Below, piece by piece: positions 1 through 5,666 of a DNA stretch of 5,666 nt. The notes under the pieces are model-generated. The model did not search any database, was not told where the DNA came from, and was given only the letters and a program-made list of their open reading frames with translations. The position numbers and the translations under genes were made by a program. Where the stretch lies: the NCBI GenBank assembly GCA_964493985.1, contig CAZBQL010000149.1, positions 1 through 5,666 of the forward strand. The letters are read 5' to 3'. Each line of letters begins with the position of its first letter. Within the stretch, counting starts at the first letter, position 1. This DNA is from MGML01 sp964493985. Its GTDB lineage: Bacteria; Chloroflexota; Dehalococcoidia; Dehalococcoidales; UBA2162.

Positions 1-206
1 TATCCTGGTGGCCGGAAGAGCAGGAGATAATTGTGAATGATGGAAAATGGGAAATTACGGTGACAGAGAGTGCGAATATTACTGCTTCAGACCTGGAACT
101 GCTTGTGGGACCTGATTACAAATTTTATATCTGGAAACGGGATAATCCTGCAACGAAATCATCCTATTTTTTTGATTTGGTCGGTTCTCCTGTAAGAAAA
201 GAGTAA
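1..206 (+). CDS. 3' end of an unrecognised protein gene (partial)
   Basis: An open frame runs in from the left edge (full codons from base 3) and ends at TAA 204-206, giving 67 C-terminal residues; the start lies outside the window. The peptide begins SWWPEEQEIIV and ends DLVGSPVRKE. It is rich in aromatic residues and in alternating polar/hydrophobic stretches (KWEITVTES, YKFYIWKR), as expected of beta strands, so a beta-rich or secreted domain is possible. I do not recognise the family. The composition looks protein-like, and this frame is more convincing than the antisense open frame over 79-396. No hairpin plus T-run terminator follows the stop. The gene is separated from the MutS-like genes by 710 bases and is probably a different transcription unit. 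Confidence 0.6.
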   Translation, partial: SWWPEEQEIIVNDGKWEITVTESANITASDLELLVGPDYKFYIWKRDNPATKSSYFFDLVGSPVRKE

Positions 207-752
207 CACAATTTATTAAGAGCAACCGGGTCATTTTGCAGACGAACTTTACCCGTCCTTGATTGTCGTTCCCTGCGATATCAACAATTTCTGGAATCAG
301 TGATATACATTCCCACATTCGAGGCTGTATCAGAGTAGCCAGACTGCATGTCATACTGAGGAGTCCGAGCATACATGGAAAGTATTCAGCTATCAAGACG
401 AGGACGATGAATGTATCCCCTTGCTGATACTCGAATACCTTTGATCATTTGGATCTACCGTAAAACCATCTGTATAAAGAGAGGAGCTCCTTCATCTCTG
501 GAATGAGCTTGAATCGGGGAATCCGCAAACATCGGGATTCAGGATGACACCTTATCGTATTATGATGGATAATCGGATAACACACCGGAATTGTGACACA
601 GCCTCTTCGAAAGAATGAAATTGGCTATTACCAGTGAAGATTAAGTATAACCAGAAATATGCGTCGAAGTGGTTTTGATCTTACGGCAGTAACCTGGCTA
701 TGCTTAAAGTCGTTATAAATAGTAGTGAGCATTGTTAAAGGAGTATTCTCTG

Positions 753-827
753 TTCATTGAGATTCATTCGCAAACTTGAAACTTGTCCGCACCAATAGTT
801 AATATGGTATTATGATTCATTCGAATG
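753..827. repeat. TTCATT / GATTCATTCG repeat cluster, possible operator
   Basis: The decamer GATTCATTCG occurs at 761-770 and again at 814-823, exactly 53 bases apart. Its TTCATT core also occurs at 753-758, so the three cores start at 753, 763 and 816. Spacings of 10 and 53 bases are close to one and five DNA helical turns, which would put the sites on one face of the helix. The right-hand copy runs into the perfect palindrome CATTCGAATG (818-827). The sequence and spacing are directly visible; operator function is inference. Confidence 0.35.
776..805 (+). promoter_or_regulatory. candidate bacterial-type promoter between the GATTCATTCG repeats
   Basis: TTGAAA (776-781) and TAATAT (800-805) are separated by 18 bases, close to the sigma-70 consensus boxes and spacing. 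Transcription would start near 812 and leave a leader of about 105 bases before the ATG at 917. The two GATTCATTCG copies bracket this element, which is where a repressor would be expected to bind. Such matches are common by chance in AT-rich DNA. Confidence 0.2.
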
Positions 828-866
828 GTAATGCTTGAAATCATCGCTGACGGAACCAGGAAAGCA

Positions 867-900
867 TTTAAATATTTCCCGAATATTTATAGATTATAAT
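867..900 (+). promoter_or_regulatory. AT-rich promoter-like patch just before the first MutS-like gene
   Basis: Two readings are possible. TTTAAATATTT at 867-877, preceded by a purine-rich GGAAAG, resembles an archaeal TATA box with a BRE and would place the start of transcription near 895-905. Alternatively TATAAT at 895-900 is a perfect bacterial -10 box, but no TTGACA-like box lies 16-18 bases upstream of it. Either way the leader would be short. Which reading applies depends on the host, which the window does not settle. Confidence 0.3.
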
Positions 901-916
901 GCACACGGGGTAATCC

Positions 917-2446
917 ATGAATTTTGAAAGTATCTTATTCGAGACGGCTGAGGATAGACCGGCGACAAGACCTGAGTTACCGGACTTCTTTATCGATTTG
1001 AATCTTGACCAGGTTGTTGAAGCTGTTGTCAAGGGTAAGGAAGAATATGACCTGAAACCCCTTTTCTGGCATTCCCTGAAGCGCAAAGGTGCCATCGAAT
1101 ACCGGCATGAAGTGATGCGGGAACTTGAAGGGCAGGAACTTACTCGAATAGTAGAAGCCTTCGCCAAAATGATGCGTACCATGCGTGATTACCTTACGCG
1201 ATGTAACCGCCTTTCCTACTATCTCCAGAAGCAACGGTGGTTCCTTGACGCGGTCGATGTCTACTGCGATGCTGTCGGTTCTCTCTATAATGATCTATCG
1301 GCAACGGAACTGGAGTCACGGGGATTCCTGGCGTTCCGTGAATACCTGAAAGGCTATGCAAATTCAGAGACTTTTACCTCTCTCAGGGATAAAACACGGC
1401 GATTGAAGGATGATATCGATGCAATAGACTACTGTATACAGATAAAGGGAAAATACTTTACCGTTCGACGGAGAGAGTCCGAGATTGATTATGGCGCGGA
1501 TGTGGAGAAGACGTTCGAGAGGTTTAACCAGGGAAATGTTAGCGATTACCTGGCTACGTTTCCCGAGCCTATTGAGATGAATGGTATCGAAGAATCGGTA
1601 CTAAGCGCAGTAGCCCAGTTATATCCGAAAATATTTCACAGGCTGGATGAATATTGCGAACAGAACACGGGTTTTCTGGATGATACGATATCCTCATTTG
1701 ACCGCGAAGTCCAGTTTTACACCAGCTACTTAGCCCTCATAAATTCCGTTAAGTCAGAGGATTTGACATTCTGTTATCCTGAAATGTTGGAGACAAGTAA
1801 AGAAATATCCCAGACCGAATGTTTCGACCTGGCTCTGGCAATTAAGCTCATGTCGGAAGAAAGACCTGTAATATGCAATGATTATTACCTGGAGGGTAAG
1901 GAGCGTATATTCGTGGTCTCAGGACCGAACCAGGGAGGTAAGACAACCTTTGCCCGTTCTTTCGGACAGTCCCACTATCTGGCCAGCCTGGGTTGCCCTG
2001 TCCAGGGAAAAGAAGCAAAACTCTTCCTGTTCGACAGGCTGTTTACCCACTTCGAGCAGGAAGAAAATGTCGAGGACTTAAGAAGTAAACTGGAAGATGA
2101 TTTGACGAGAATCCATGGTATTCTGAACAGGGCGACGTCACGCAGCATCGTCATAGCAAATGAGGTGTTAACCTCCACGACGCTAAACGATGCTATTTTC
2201 CTGGGCGAAAAGGTGATGGAGATTGTCAGCGGGATAGACCTGATTTGTATCTGGGTAACGTTTATAGAGGAGCTGGTAACATACAGTGACAAGGCAGTGA
2301 GTATGGTCAGTATGGTAGATGCTGAAAATCCGTCGATACGTACCTTTAAAATTAAAAGGAGGTCCCCGCTGGGACTATCTTATGCGACGGCACTGGCCGA
2401 AAAGTACCGCCTGACTTACGATTCTTTAAGAGAGCGAATAAAGTAA
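917..2446 (+). CDS. MutS-like ATPase, first subunit of a tandem pair (509 aa)
   Basis: This is a MutS-family P-loop ATPase of unknown function. The Walker A motif GPNQGGKTT lies at residues 336-344 and the signature segment RSKLEDDL at 389-396. Walker B, SIVIANEV, lies at 410-417 with Asn415-Glu416 in place of the usual Asp-Glu. The MutS switch segment (THYxEL in the family) reads TFIEEL at 448-453, so its histidine is Phe449. The C-terminus (GLSYATALAEKYRLT, 486-500) matches the end of the MutS ATPase domain. Residues about 30-320 are helical and would correspond to a shortened core/lever region. No N-terminal mismatch-reading domain or Smr domain is seen, and 509 residues is far below the 800 or more of repair MutS. 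The ATG is fixed by an in-frame TAA at 911-913; the Shine-Dalgarno is weak (GGGG, 907-910). The gene ends in TAATG, overlapping the next start by one base. Recognition as MutS-like is firm; the role is not known. Confidence 0.93.
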   Translation: MNFESILFETAEDRPATRPELPDFFIDLNLDQVVEAVVKGKEEYDLKPLFWHSLKRKGAIEYRHEVMRELEGQELTRIVEAFAKMMRTMRDYLTRCNRLSYYLQKQRWFLDAVDVYCDAVGSLYNDLSATELESRGFLAFREYLKGYANSETFTSLRDKTRRLKDDIDAIDYCIQIKGKYFTVRRRESEIDYGADVEKTFERFNQGNVSDYLATFPEPIEMNGIEESVLSAVAQLYPKIFHRLDEYCEQNTGFLDDTISSFDREVQFYTSYLALINSVKSEDLTFCYPEMLETSKEISQTECFDLALAIKLMSEERPVICNDYYLEGKERIFVVSGPNQGGKTTFARSFGQSHYLASLGCPVQGKEAKLFLFDRLFTHFEQEENVEDLRSKLEDDLTRIHGILNRATSRSIVIANEVLTSTTLNDAIFLGEKVMEIVSGIDLICIWVTFIEELVTYSDKAVSMVSMVDAENPSIRTFKIKRRSPLGLSYATALAEKYRLTYDSLRERIK

Positions 2447-3969
2447 TGAATGTTTTCTTAATGTATAATGACCGGGACTTTAACCTTGAGCAGGATACTC
2501 CCTGGAATGGACCTGACCTGATCCAGGACCTGCAGCTCGATCCTGTTCTCAACGCTATGGCTGACGGCGATGAATTCTTATATAGAGTAGCCCAGAGCGC
2601 TTTTTTGTCCAGCATCGGCAGCGGACCTGACGTTATTCTTTACCGGCAGGCAGTCCTCAACGATTGCATGAAGAATATTTCTACAGTACAGAGGTTATAT
2701 AAACTCGCCGTCGGTGTTATCGGAAATAAACAGGTATCTCACTGGTCTTCGGGAATTACCCACTCTTCGTGGTCGTTACTATCCCGCTCTGTCGAAACGC
2801 TACAGGTATTTACCGGTACTCTGAGGACGTTGAGGAGTATTGTTGACCAGGATGCTGACAAATTTGAATCCGAGGGGTTTAAAGAGTTCTTTACAAGGAT
2901 CAAAGAAGAAATCACCAGCGAATACCTGCTCGAAATCGAAGAACACCTCAGAGAGCTTAATTTCGAGGATGAAGTACTTATTGGCGCGCAGTTAGGGAAA
3001 GGTAACAGGGGCAGTAATTATGTATTATGCACATTACGAGAACAAAAAAAATGGTTCGAACGGGTGTTCAAGAGAGGTCCAAAGGAATGTACTTTCCGTA
3101 TTAATGACCAGGATGAGACCGCGATCAGGAAATTAAGCGAGCTTAAAAATCGTGGAGTAAATTCAGTCGCCAATGCTGCTGCCCAATCGGTAGAGCATAT
3201 CCTGAACTTCCTGGTTATGTTACGAACGGAACTTGCATTCTACCTCGGATGTATTAATCTGCATGAGCGTCTTAATGAAATGGATGCAAAAATATGCTTT
3301 CCGGTGCCTGTGGCACCGGACGAACGCAAGCTGTCATGTTCGGGGCTGTATGACGTTTCCCTGGCTCTAAGCATGAGAGAAAAGGTAGTGGCGAATGATA
3401 TCAATGCCGACGATAAAAACCTGGTTATTGTGACAGGGGCCAATAAGGGTGGGAAAACGACCTTTTTAAGGAGCGTGGGCTTATCTCAGATTATGATGCA
3501 TTGCGGGATGTTTGTCCCGGCCGATTCTTTTTCTGCCAATTTATGCACCGGACTTTACACACACTTCAAGCGTAAAGAAGATGTGTCGATGGAAAGTGGA
3601 AAACTGGATGATGAACTTAGCCGCATGAGTCAGATAGCGGACCATTTATCAGCCAATTCTCTTGTTTTGCTAAATGAAGCTTTTGCTGCTACGAATGTCA
3701 GAGAGGGATCAGAAATAGCGAGGCAGATAGTCGCTGCTCTTTCAGAGCGGCAGGTCAAGGTCTTCTTCGTGTCTCATTTATACCAATTTGTGCAAGACCT
3801 TTATGAAGCAAGAACGGATGAAATCATTTTCCTGCGGGCTGAAAGAAAGCCTGATGGGACCCGGACCTACAAGCTGATCGAAGGCGAGCCACTGGACACG
3901 GGCTTCGGATTCGACCTGTATAACAGGATATTTAACGATAGGGGACAGGAAACAAGTGCCAAGGTTTAA
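2446..3969 (+). CDS. MutS-like ATPase, second subunit of a tandem pair (507 aa)
   Basis: This second MutS-family ATPase is a distant paralogue of the gene just upstream. Walker A GANKGGKTT is at residues 331-339, the signature segment SGKLDDEL at 384-391, Walker B SLVLLNEAF at 405-413 with Asn410-Glu411, and the switch segment FVSHLYQF at 441-448 keeps its histidine (His444). Shared with the upstream protein are a DLxLDxV segment near residue 30, an xYRxxV segment near residue 66, an ESxGFxxF segment near residue 141, and THFxxxE plus KLxDxL in the ATPase domain. Residues about 60-300 are largely helical. The mismatch-reading domain and Smr tail are absent. Translation is probably coupled through the TAATG junction, with AAGAGAG (2428-2434) as a modest ribosome site; Met6 is an alternative start. 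The last 14 bases overlap the next gene. An obligate heterodimer with the upstream protein is likely by inference. The biological role is unknown. Confidence 0.93.
   Translation: MNVFLMYNDRDFNLEQDTPWNGPDLIQDLQLDPVLNAMADGDEFLYRVAQSAFLSSIGSGPDVILYRQAVLNDCMKNISTVQRLYKLAVGVIGNKQVSHWSSGITHSSWSLLSRSVETLQVFTGTLRTLRSIVDQDADKFESEGFKEFFTRIKEEITSEYLLEIEEHLRELNFEDEVLIGAQLGKGNRGSNYVLCTLREQKKWFERVFKRGPKECTFRINDQDETAIRKLSELKNRGVNSVANAAAQSVEHILNFLVMLRTELAFYLGCINLHERLNEMDAKICFPVPVAPDERKLSCSGLYDVSLALSMREKVVANDINADDKNLVIVTGANKGGKTTFLRSVGLSQIMMHCGMFVPADSFSANLCTGLYTHFKRKEDVSMESGKLDDELSRMSQIADHLSANSLVLLNEAFAATNVREGSEIARQIVAALSERQVKVFFVSHLYQFVQDLYEARTDEIIFLRAERKPDGTRTYKLIEGEPLDTGFGFDLYNRIFNDRGQETSAKV
3947..3958 (+). 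promoter_or_regulatory. Shine-Dalgarno and GTG start inside the second MutS-like gene
   Basis: AGGA (3947-3950), preceded by GGGGA (3941-3945), stands five bases before the GTG at 3956-3958. This is the best ribosome site in the window. It supports GTG as the start of the membrane-protein gene even though it lies 14 bases within the preceding reading frame. The first in-frame ATG would be at codon 181, which would remove the KOW-like domain and the membrane segment. Confidence 0.65.
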
Positions 3970-5041
3970 TATAGGCGACAGAGTTAGAGTCAGTTTATCC
4001 TCCCATTCACCATACAGGGGTCAAACCGGAGTGGTGGAGGAAATTCCTTCGAGTGATTCGCAATCCTCGGCTGGTCCAAGCGAAGTACGGTACCTGGTAA
4101 GGTTCGATTATAGAGGACTGCATCCGGCGGTCCATCTCACTGAACAGGACCTTGAAGATGTTAATGATGAGATCGGCCGAGAGGAACCTCCCGCTTCCGG
4201 AAGATTTGCCTGGTGGTCTCAGAGCAGGATAGGGAATCAAATTGCCCAGGTGTCAACGACAAGGAAGTATGTTTTCGGCTCTCTTATAGCAATACTAGCC
4301 ATTGCCGCGATTATAATCGGCGTTAACGTAACGGGTACAGAGGAAAATTCACCTCCACTGGCCGAATTGCCTGGAACCGGGGGATCGTCTAATAATACAC
4401 AAAAGCTTGTTTTCGAAACGGAACTTGTCGACACTACAGCCGGATTACTGTTACCTGTCCAGCCGGTGGTGAAGGTTGTAGATACTGATGGGAATATGGC
4501 AACCAATTCTACCGCGCCTGTTACACTCGTCGTAACCAATAACCGGGCAAATCTGTACGGAACAACGACTGTTAGTGCAGTAAACGGCGTAGCAACATTC
4601 ACTGATCTCATACTGGCTCTGGCCGGGTCTGATTATAGCCTGACGGCGATCAGCCCCGGACTAACTTCATCCTTTAGTAATTCGTTCGATGTGAGTCCCG
4701 GTGAGGGAGTTATGTTATATTTTATTACTGAGCCTGTTGCTGCCGGACTTGGTTCACGTTTTTCTGTCAGGGTTGCTGTGAGTGATGTCTTCGGAAATAT
4801 TGCCACCGATTCTACTGCCGAAGTCACTCTAAGTATCACGCCTGAAACAGGTACACCGGGGGCTGTATTATCAGGGACTACCACCCAGGAGGCAATAAAC
4901 GGAGTAGCAACCTTTAATTACCTTTCGATCAACCCGATTGAGGGCAGGTACAAGTTAACGGCAACAAGTCCCGGCATGATATCGACTATGACTTCTTCTT
5001 TCGATATTGCCAAAATAACTGAAGAGCAGGCACAACAGTAA
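3956..5041 (+). CDS. membrane protein: KOW/SH3-like domain, one TM helix, two Ig-like repeats (361 aa)
   Basis: Residues 4-70 form a small beta-rich domain with a KOW/SH3-like pattern (GDRVRV at 7-12, YRGQTGVVEE at 20-29, YLVRFDYRG at 46-54). A charged linker follows, then one hydrophobic helix at about 105-124, preceded by Arg103-Lys104. By the positive-inside rule the KOW-like domain faces the cytoplasm. A Gly/Ser/Asn-rich stretch (about 127-148) leads to two Ig-like beta-sandwich repeats (about 150-247 and 253-351) of the kind found in bacterial and archaeal surface proteins, each with a NGVATF signature. No cleavable signal peptide or sortase motif is seen. The GTG start overlaps the second MutS-like gene by 14 bases, so the two are probably translationally coupled. 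The layout suggests a transmembrane adaptor or sensor linking the cell surface to a cytoplasmic partner, possibly the MutS-like pair. That link is inference; the protein is not one I can name. Confidence 0.85.
   Translation: MPRFNIGDRVRVSLSSHSPYRGQTGVVEEIPSSDSQSSAGPSEVRYLVRFDYRGLHPAVHLTEQDLEDVNDEIGREEPPASGRFAWWSQSRIGNQIAQVSTTRKYVFGSLIAILAIAAIIIGVNVTGTEENSPPLAELPGTGGSSNNTQKLVFETELVDTTAGLLLPVQPVVKVVDTDGNMATNSTAPVTLVVTNNRANLYGTTTVSAVNGVATFTDLILALAGSDYSLTAISPGLTSSFSNSFDVSPGEGVMLYFITEPVAAGLGSRFSVRVAVSDVFGNIATDSTAEVTLSITPETGTPGAVLSGTTTQEAINGVATFNYLSINPIEGRYKLTATSPGMISTMTSSFDIAKITEEQAQQ
4403..4696 (+). repeat. Ig-like protein repeat 1 (codons 150-247)
   Basis: This is the first of two tandem Ig-like modules in the membrane protein. 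Markers are KLVFET at its start, DTDGNMATNSTAPVTL in the middle, then TTTVSAVNGVATF, and SLTAISPGLTSSFSNSFDV at the end. The same order of markers recurs in the next module. The DNA at 4581-4600 matches 4896-4915 at 17 of 20 bases. Confidence 0.8.
4712..5008 (+). repeat. Ig-like protein repeat 2 (codons 253-351)
   Basis: This is the second Ig-like module, aligned with the first by LYFITEP, DVFGNIATDSTAEVTL, TTTQEAINGVATF and KLTATSPGMISTMTSSFDI. Corresponding points are 105 codons apart. It is a few residues longer than repeat 1, with an insertion (ETGTPG) before the LSGTTT strand. The two modules have diverged in protein sequence, so the duplication is not recent. Confidence 0.8.
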
Positions 5042-5086
5042 ACCCGGTGTTCTGGTAAATAATACTTTAGTAATCCGGTAAAAGAA

Positions 5087-5587
5087 ATGTCCAAATTCGT
5101 ACCCTGGGTCCCAACGATGTCCGAATTCATCAATGGTTTTTTCGAGCTTGCACCCGTATCTTCATCAGATGTGGTGTATGACCTGGGGTGCGGTGATGGC
5201 AGGCTGCTGTTCGCGGCGCTTGAAAAGGGCGCCGGCGGGTGTGTGGGTATCGATATCGACTCGAAGAAGGTAGATGAGGCAAAAGAGTCAGCCAGAGAAA
5301 AGGGACTGGACAGCAGGATTACCTTTATAGAAGGCGATTTTTTAGACCAGAAGCTGTCTGAAGCTACCGTGATACTTTGTTATCTTTTTCCCGAAGCATT
5401 GCGTGCTTTACGGCCGAAGTTCGAACGTGAACTTAAACCGGGGACCAGGATCGTCTCGGAGGTTTTTACCGTTCCGAGTTGGAAAGAAAACAAGGTTATA
5501 GAGGTCAACAGAAAACACTTTAACTTATATATTATGCCACCTGATAAAGAAGACCGATCCTCTAAACTAAGCTACGTACTTATCTGA
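5087..5587 (+). CDS. class I SAM-dependent methyltransferase (166 aa)
   Basis: This is a small Rossmann-fold methyltransferase, probably cytoplasmic. The SAM-binding motif I is VVYDLGCGDGR at residues 29-39. Motif II is GIDID (54-58), which would supply the acidic residue for the SAM ribose. IEGDF at 81-85 is the usual acidic adenine-side motif. ATVILCYLFPEAL (93-105) and LKPGTRIVSE (116-125) form the motif IV and later strands. The N-terminal VPWVPT (5-10) is typical of a family of short uncharacterised methyltransferases in bacteria and archaea, which supports the ATG at 5087 over Met11; an in-frame TAA at 5060-5062 lies upstream. The Shine-Dalgarno is poor. There is no target-recognition domain and no NPPY or DPPY motif of DNA amino-methylases, so a DNA target is not indicated. 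The substrate is unknown. It lies 45 bases after the membrane-protein gene with no terminator between, so co-transcription is plausible. Confidence 0.9.
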   Translation: MSKFVPWVPTMSEFINGFFELAPVSSSDVVYDLGCGDGRLLFAALEKGAGGCVGIDIDSKKVDEAKESAREKGLDSRITFIEGDFLDQKLSEATVILCYLFPEALRALRPKFERELKPGTRIVSEVFTVPSWKENKVIEVNRKHFNLYIMPPDKEDRSSKLSYVLI

Positions 5588-5604
5588 TTTTAAGACACAA
5601 ACAA

Positions 5605-5641
5605 TTTTTTATTTAAATAGATTTTTCATTTTTTCTTTTTT
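5605..5641 (+). terminator. oligo-T tract, probable transcript end
   Basis: Eighteen bases after the methyltransferase stop, four runs of T follow in close order: T6 (5605-5610), T5 (5622-5626), T6 (5629-5634) and T6 (5636-5641). No GC-rich hairpin precedes them. Archaeal RNA polymerase can terminate at such hairpin-free T runs; in a bacterium this would be an atypical site or simply AT-rich spacer. Its position after the last gene supports a transcript end. Confidence 0.45.
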
Positions 5642-5666
5642 CCCTCTCCCTCTATTACGAGCTGTC

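Larger units (their letters stand above)
207..916. other. 710-base intergenic region without a supportable gene
   Basis: All frames are broken by frequent stops. The longest open stretch is an antisense frame over 79-396, which runs into the upstream gene and resembles nothing I know. Seen here are a perfect 10-base palindrome AGGAGCTCCT (482-491), a 6-bp inverted repeat GAATCC/GGATTC (519-524 and 535-540, 10-base loop), and a cluster of TTCATT-containing repeats with two possible promoters between 753 and 900. Short peptides can be read on both strands but none is family-like. The region could be regulatory DNA, the remains of a decayed gene, or an unrecognised non-coding RNA. No tRNA, rRNA or CRISPR pattern was seen. 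Confidence 0.6.

Noticed and set aside
227..255. CGGGT/ACCCG inverted repeat after the first gene as a terminator
   Set aside because: Only five base pairs with a 19-base loop and no T run after it.
79..396. Antisense open frame of 105 codons
   Set aside because: It overlaps the more convincing upstream gene end, is rich in Cys, Leu and Met with no recognisable motif, and has no clear ribosome site.
825..899. 24-codon open frame (ATG 825 to TAA 897-899) just before the first MutS-like gene
   Set aside because: Short enough to be chance, no good ribosome site, and it covers the promoter-like patch; a leader peptide cannot be excluded but is unsupported.
868..1234. Antisense open frames over the start of the first MutS-like gene
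   Set aside because: They lie opposite a firmly identified coding region and their translations are low-complexity shadows with no family resemblance.
1975..2292. Antisense open frame across the ATPase domain of the first MutS-like gene
   Set aside because: It is a shadow of the conserved ATPase coding sequence; its Ser-rich peptide has no motif.
917..3969. Naming the pair mutS and assigning mismatch repair
   Set aside because: The ATPase domain is MutS-like but the mismatch-reading domain is missing, lengths are too short, and no MutL is present, so a repair name would mislead.
4237..4884. Two long antisense open frames opposite the Ig-like repeats
   Set aside because: Thr/Val/Ser-rich composition reflects the Ig-like coding strand; no start signals or family features.
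5087..5587. Restriction-modification or DNA methylase reading of the methyltransferase
   Set aside because: No DPPY/NPPY or PC motif, no target-recognition domain, and no nuclease gene in the window.

Overview
The window is one end of an accessory-looking locus with every supportable gene on the + strand. It opens with the last 67 codons of an unrecognised gene (1-206). A 710-base stretch with no supportable gene follows (207-916). Then come four genes: two consecutive MutS-like ATPases (917-2446 and 2446-3969), a single-pass membrane protein with a KOW/SH3-like N-terminus and two Ig-like repeats (3956-5041), and a small class I SAM-dependent methyltransferase (5087-5587). The window ends in an oligo-T and pyrimidine-rich tract that probably terminates the transcript.

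The first three complete genes are very tightly packed. The MutS-like genes share one base (TAATG), and the membrane-protein gene starts at a GTG 14 bases inside the end of the second MutS-like gene, behind its own AGGA. The methyltransferase starts 45 bases further on and is likely but not certainly in the same transcript. The arrangement suggests co-production, and perhaps a complex, of two unequal MutS-like subunits with a membrane partner.

Both MutS-like proteins are about 508 residues. They keep the C-terminal ATPase domain (Walker A, signature segment, Walker B, C-terminal MutS-like tail) and a helical region in front of it. Neither shows the N-terminal mismatch-reading domain with its Phe-x-Glu motif, and neither has a Smr nuclease tail. 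In both, the Walker B Asp-Glu pair reads Asn-Glu. The first has also lost the switch-loop histidine while the second keeps it, so the two ATP sites of a heterodimer would differ. No MutL or endonuclease is present. A role in ordinary mismatch repair is therefore doubtful and the real function is unknown.

Taxonomy is uncertain. Base composition is moderate. The Ig-like repeats, the KOW-like N-terminus and the VPxVPT-type methyltransferase remind me of proteins from uncultured Chloroflexota (Dehalococcoidia). Weak Shine-Dalgarno sequences, a TTTAAATA-type box before the first MutS-like gene and hairpin-free oligo-T runs at the end would also fit a methanogen-like archaeon. The window alone does not decide between them.
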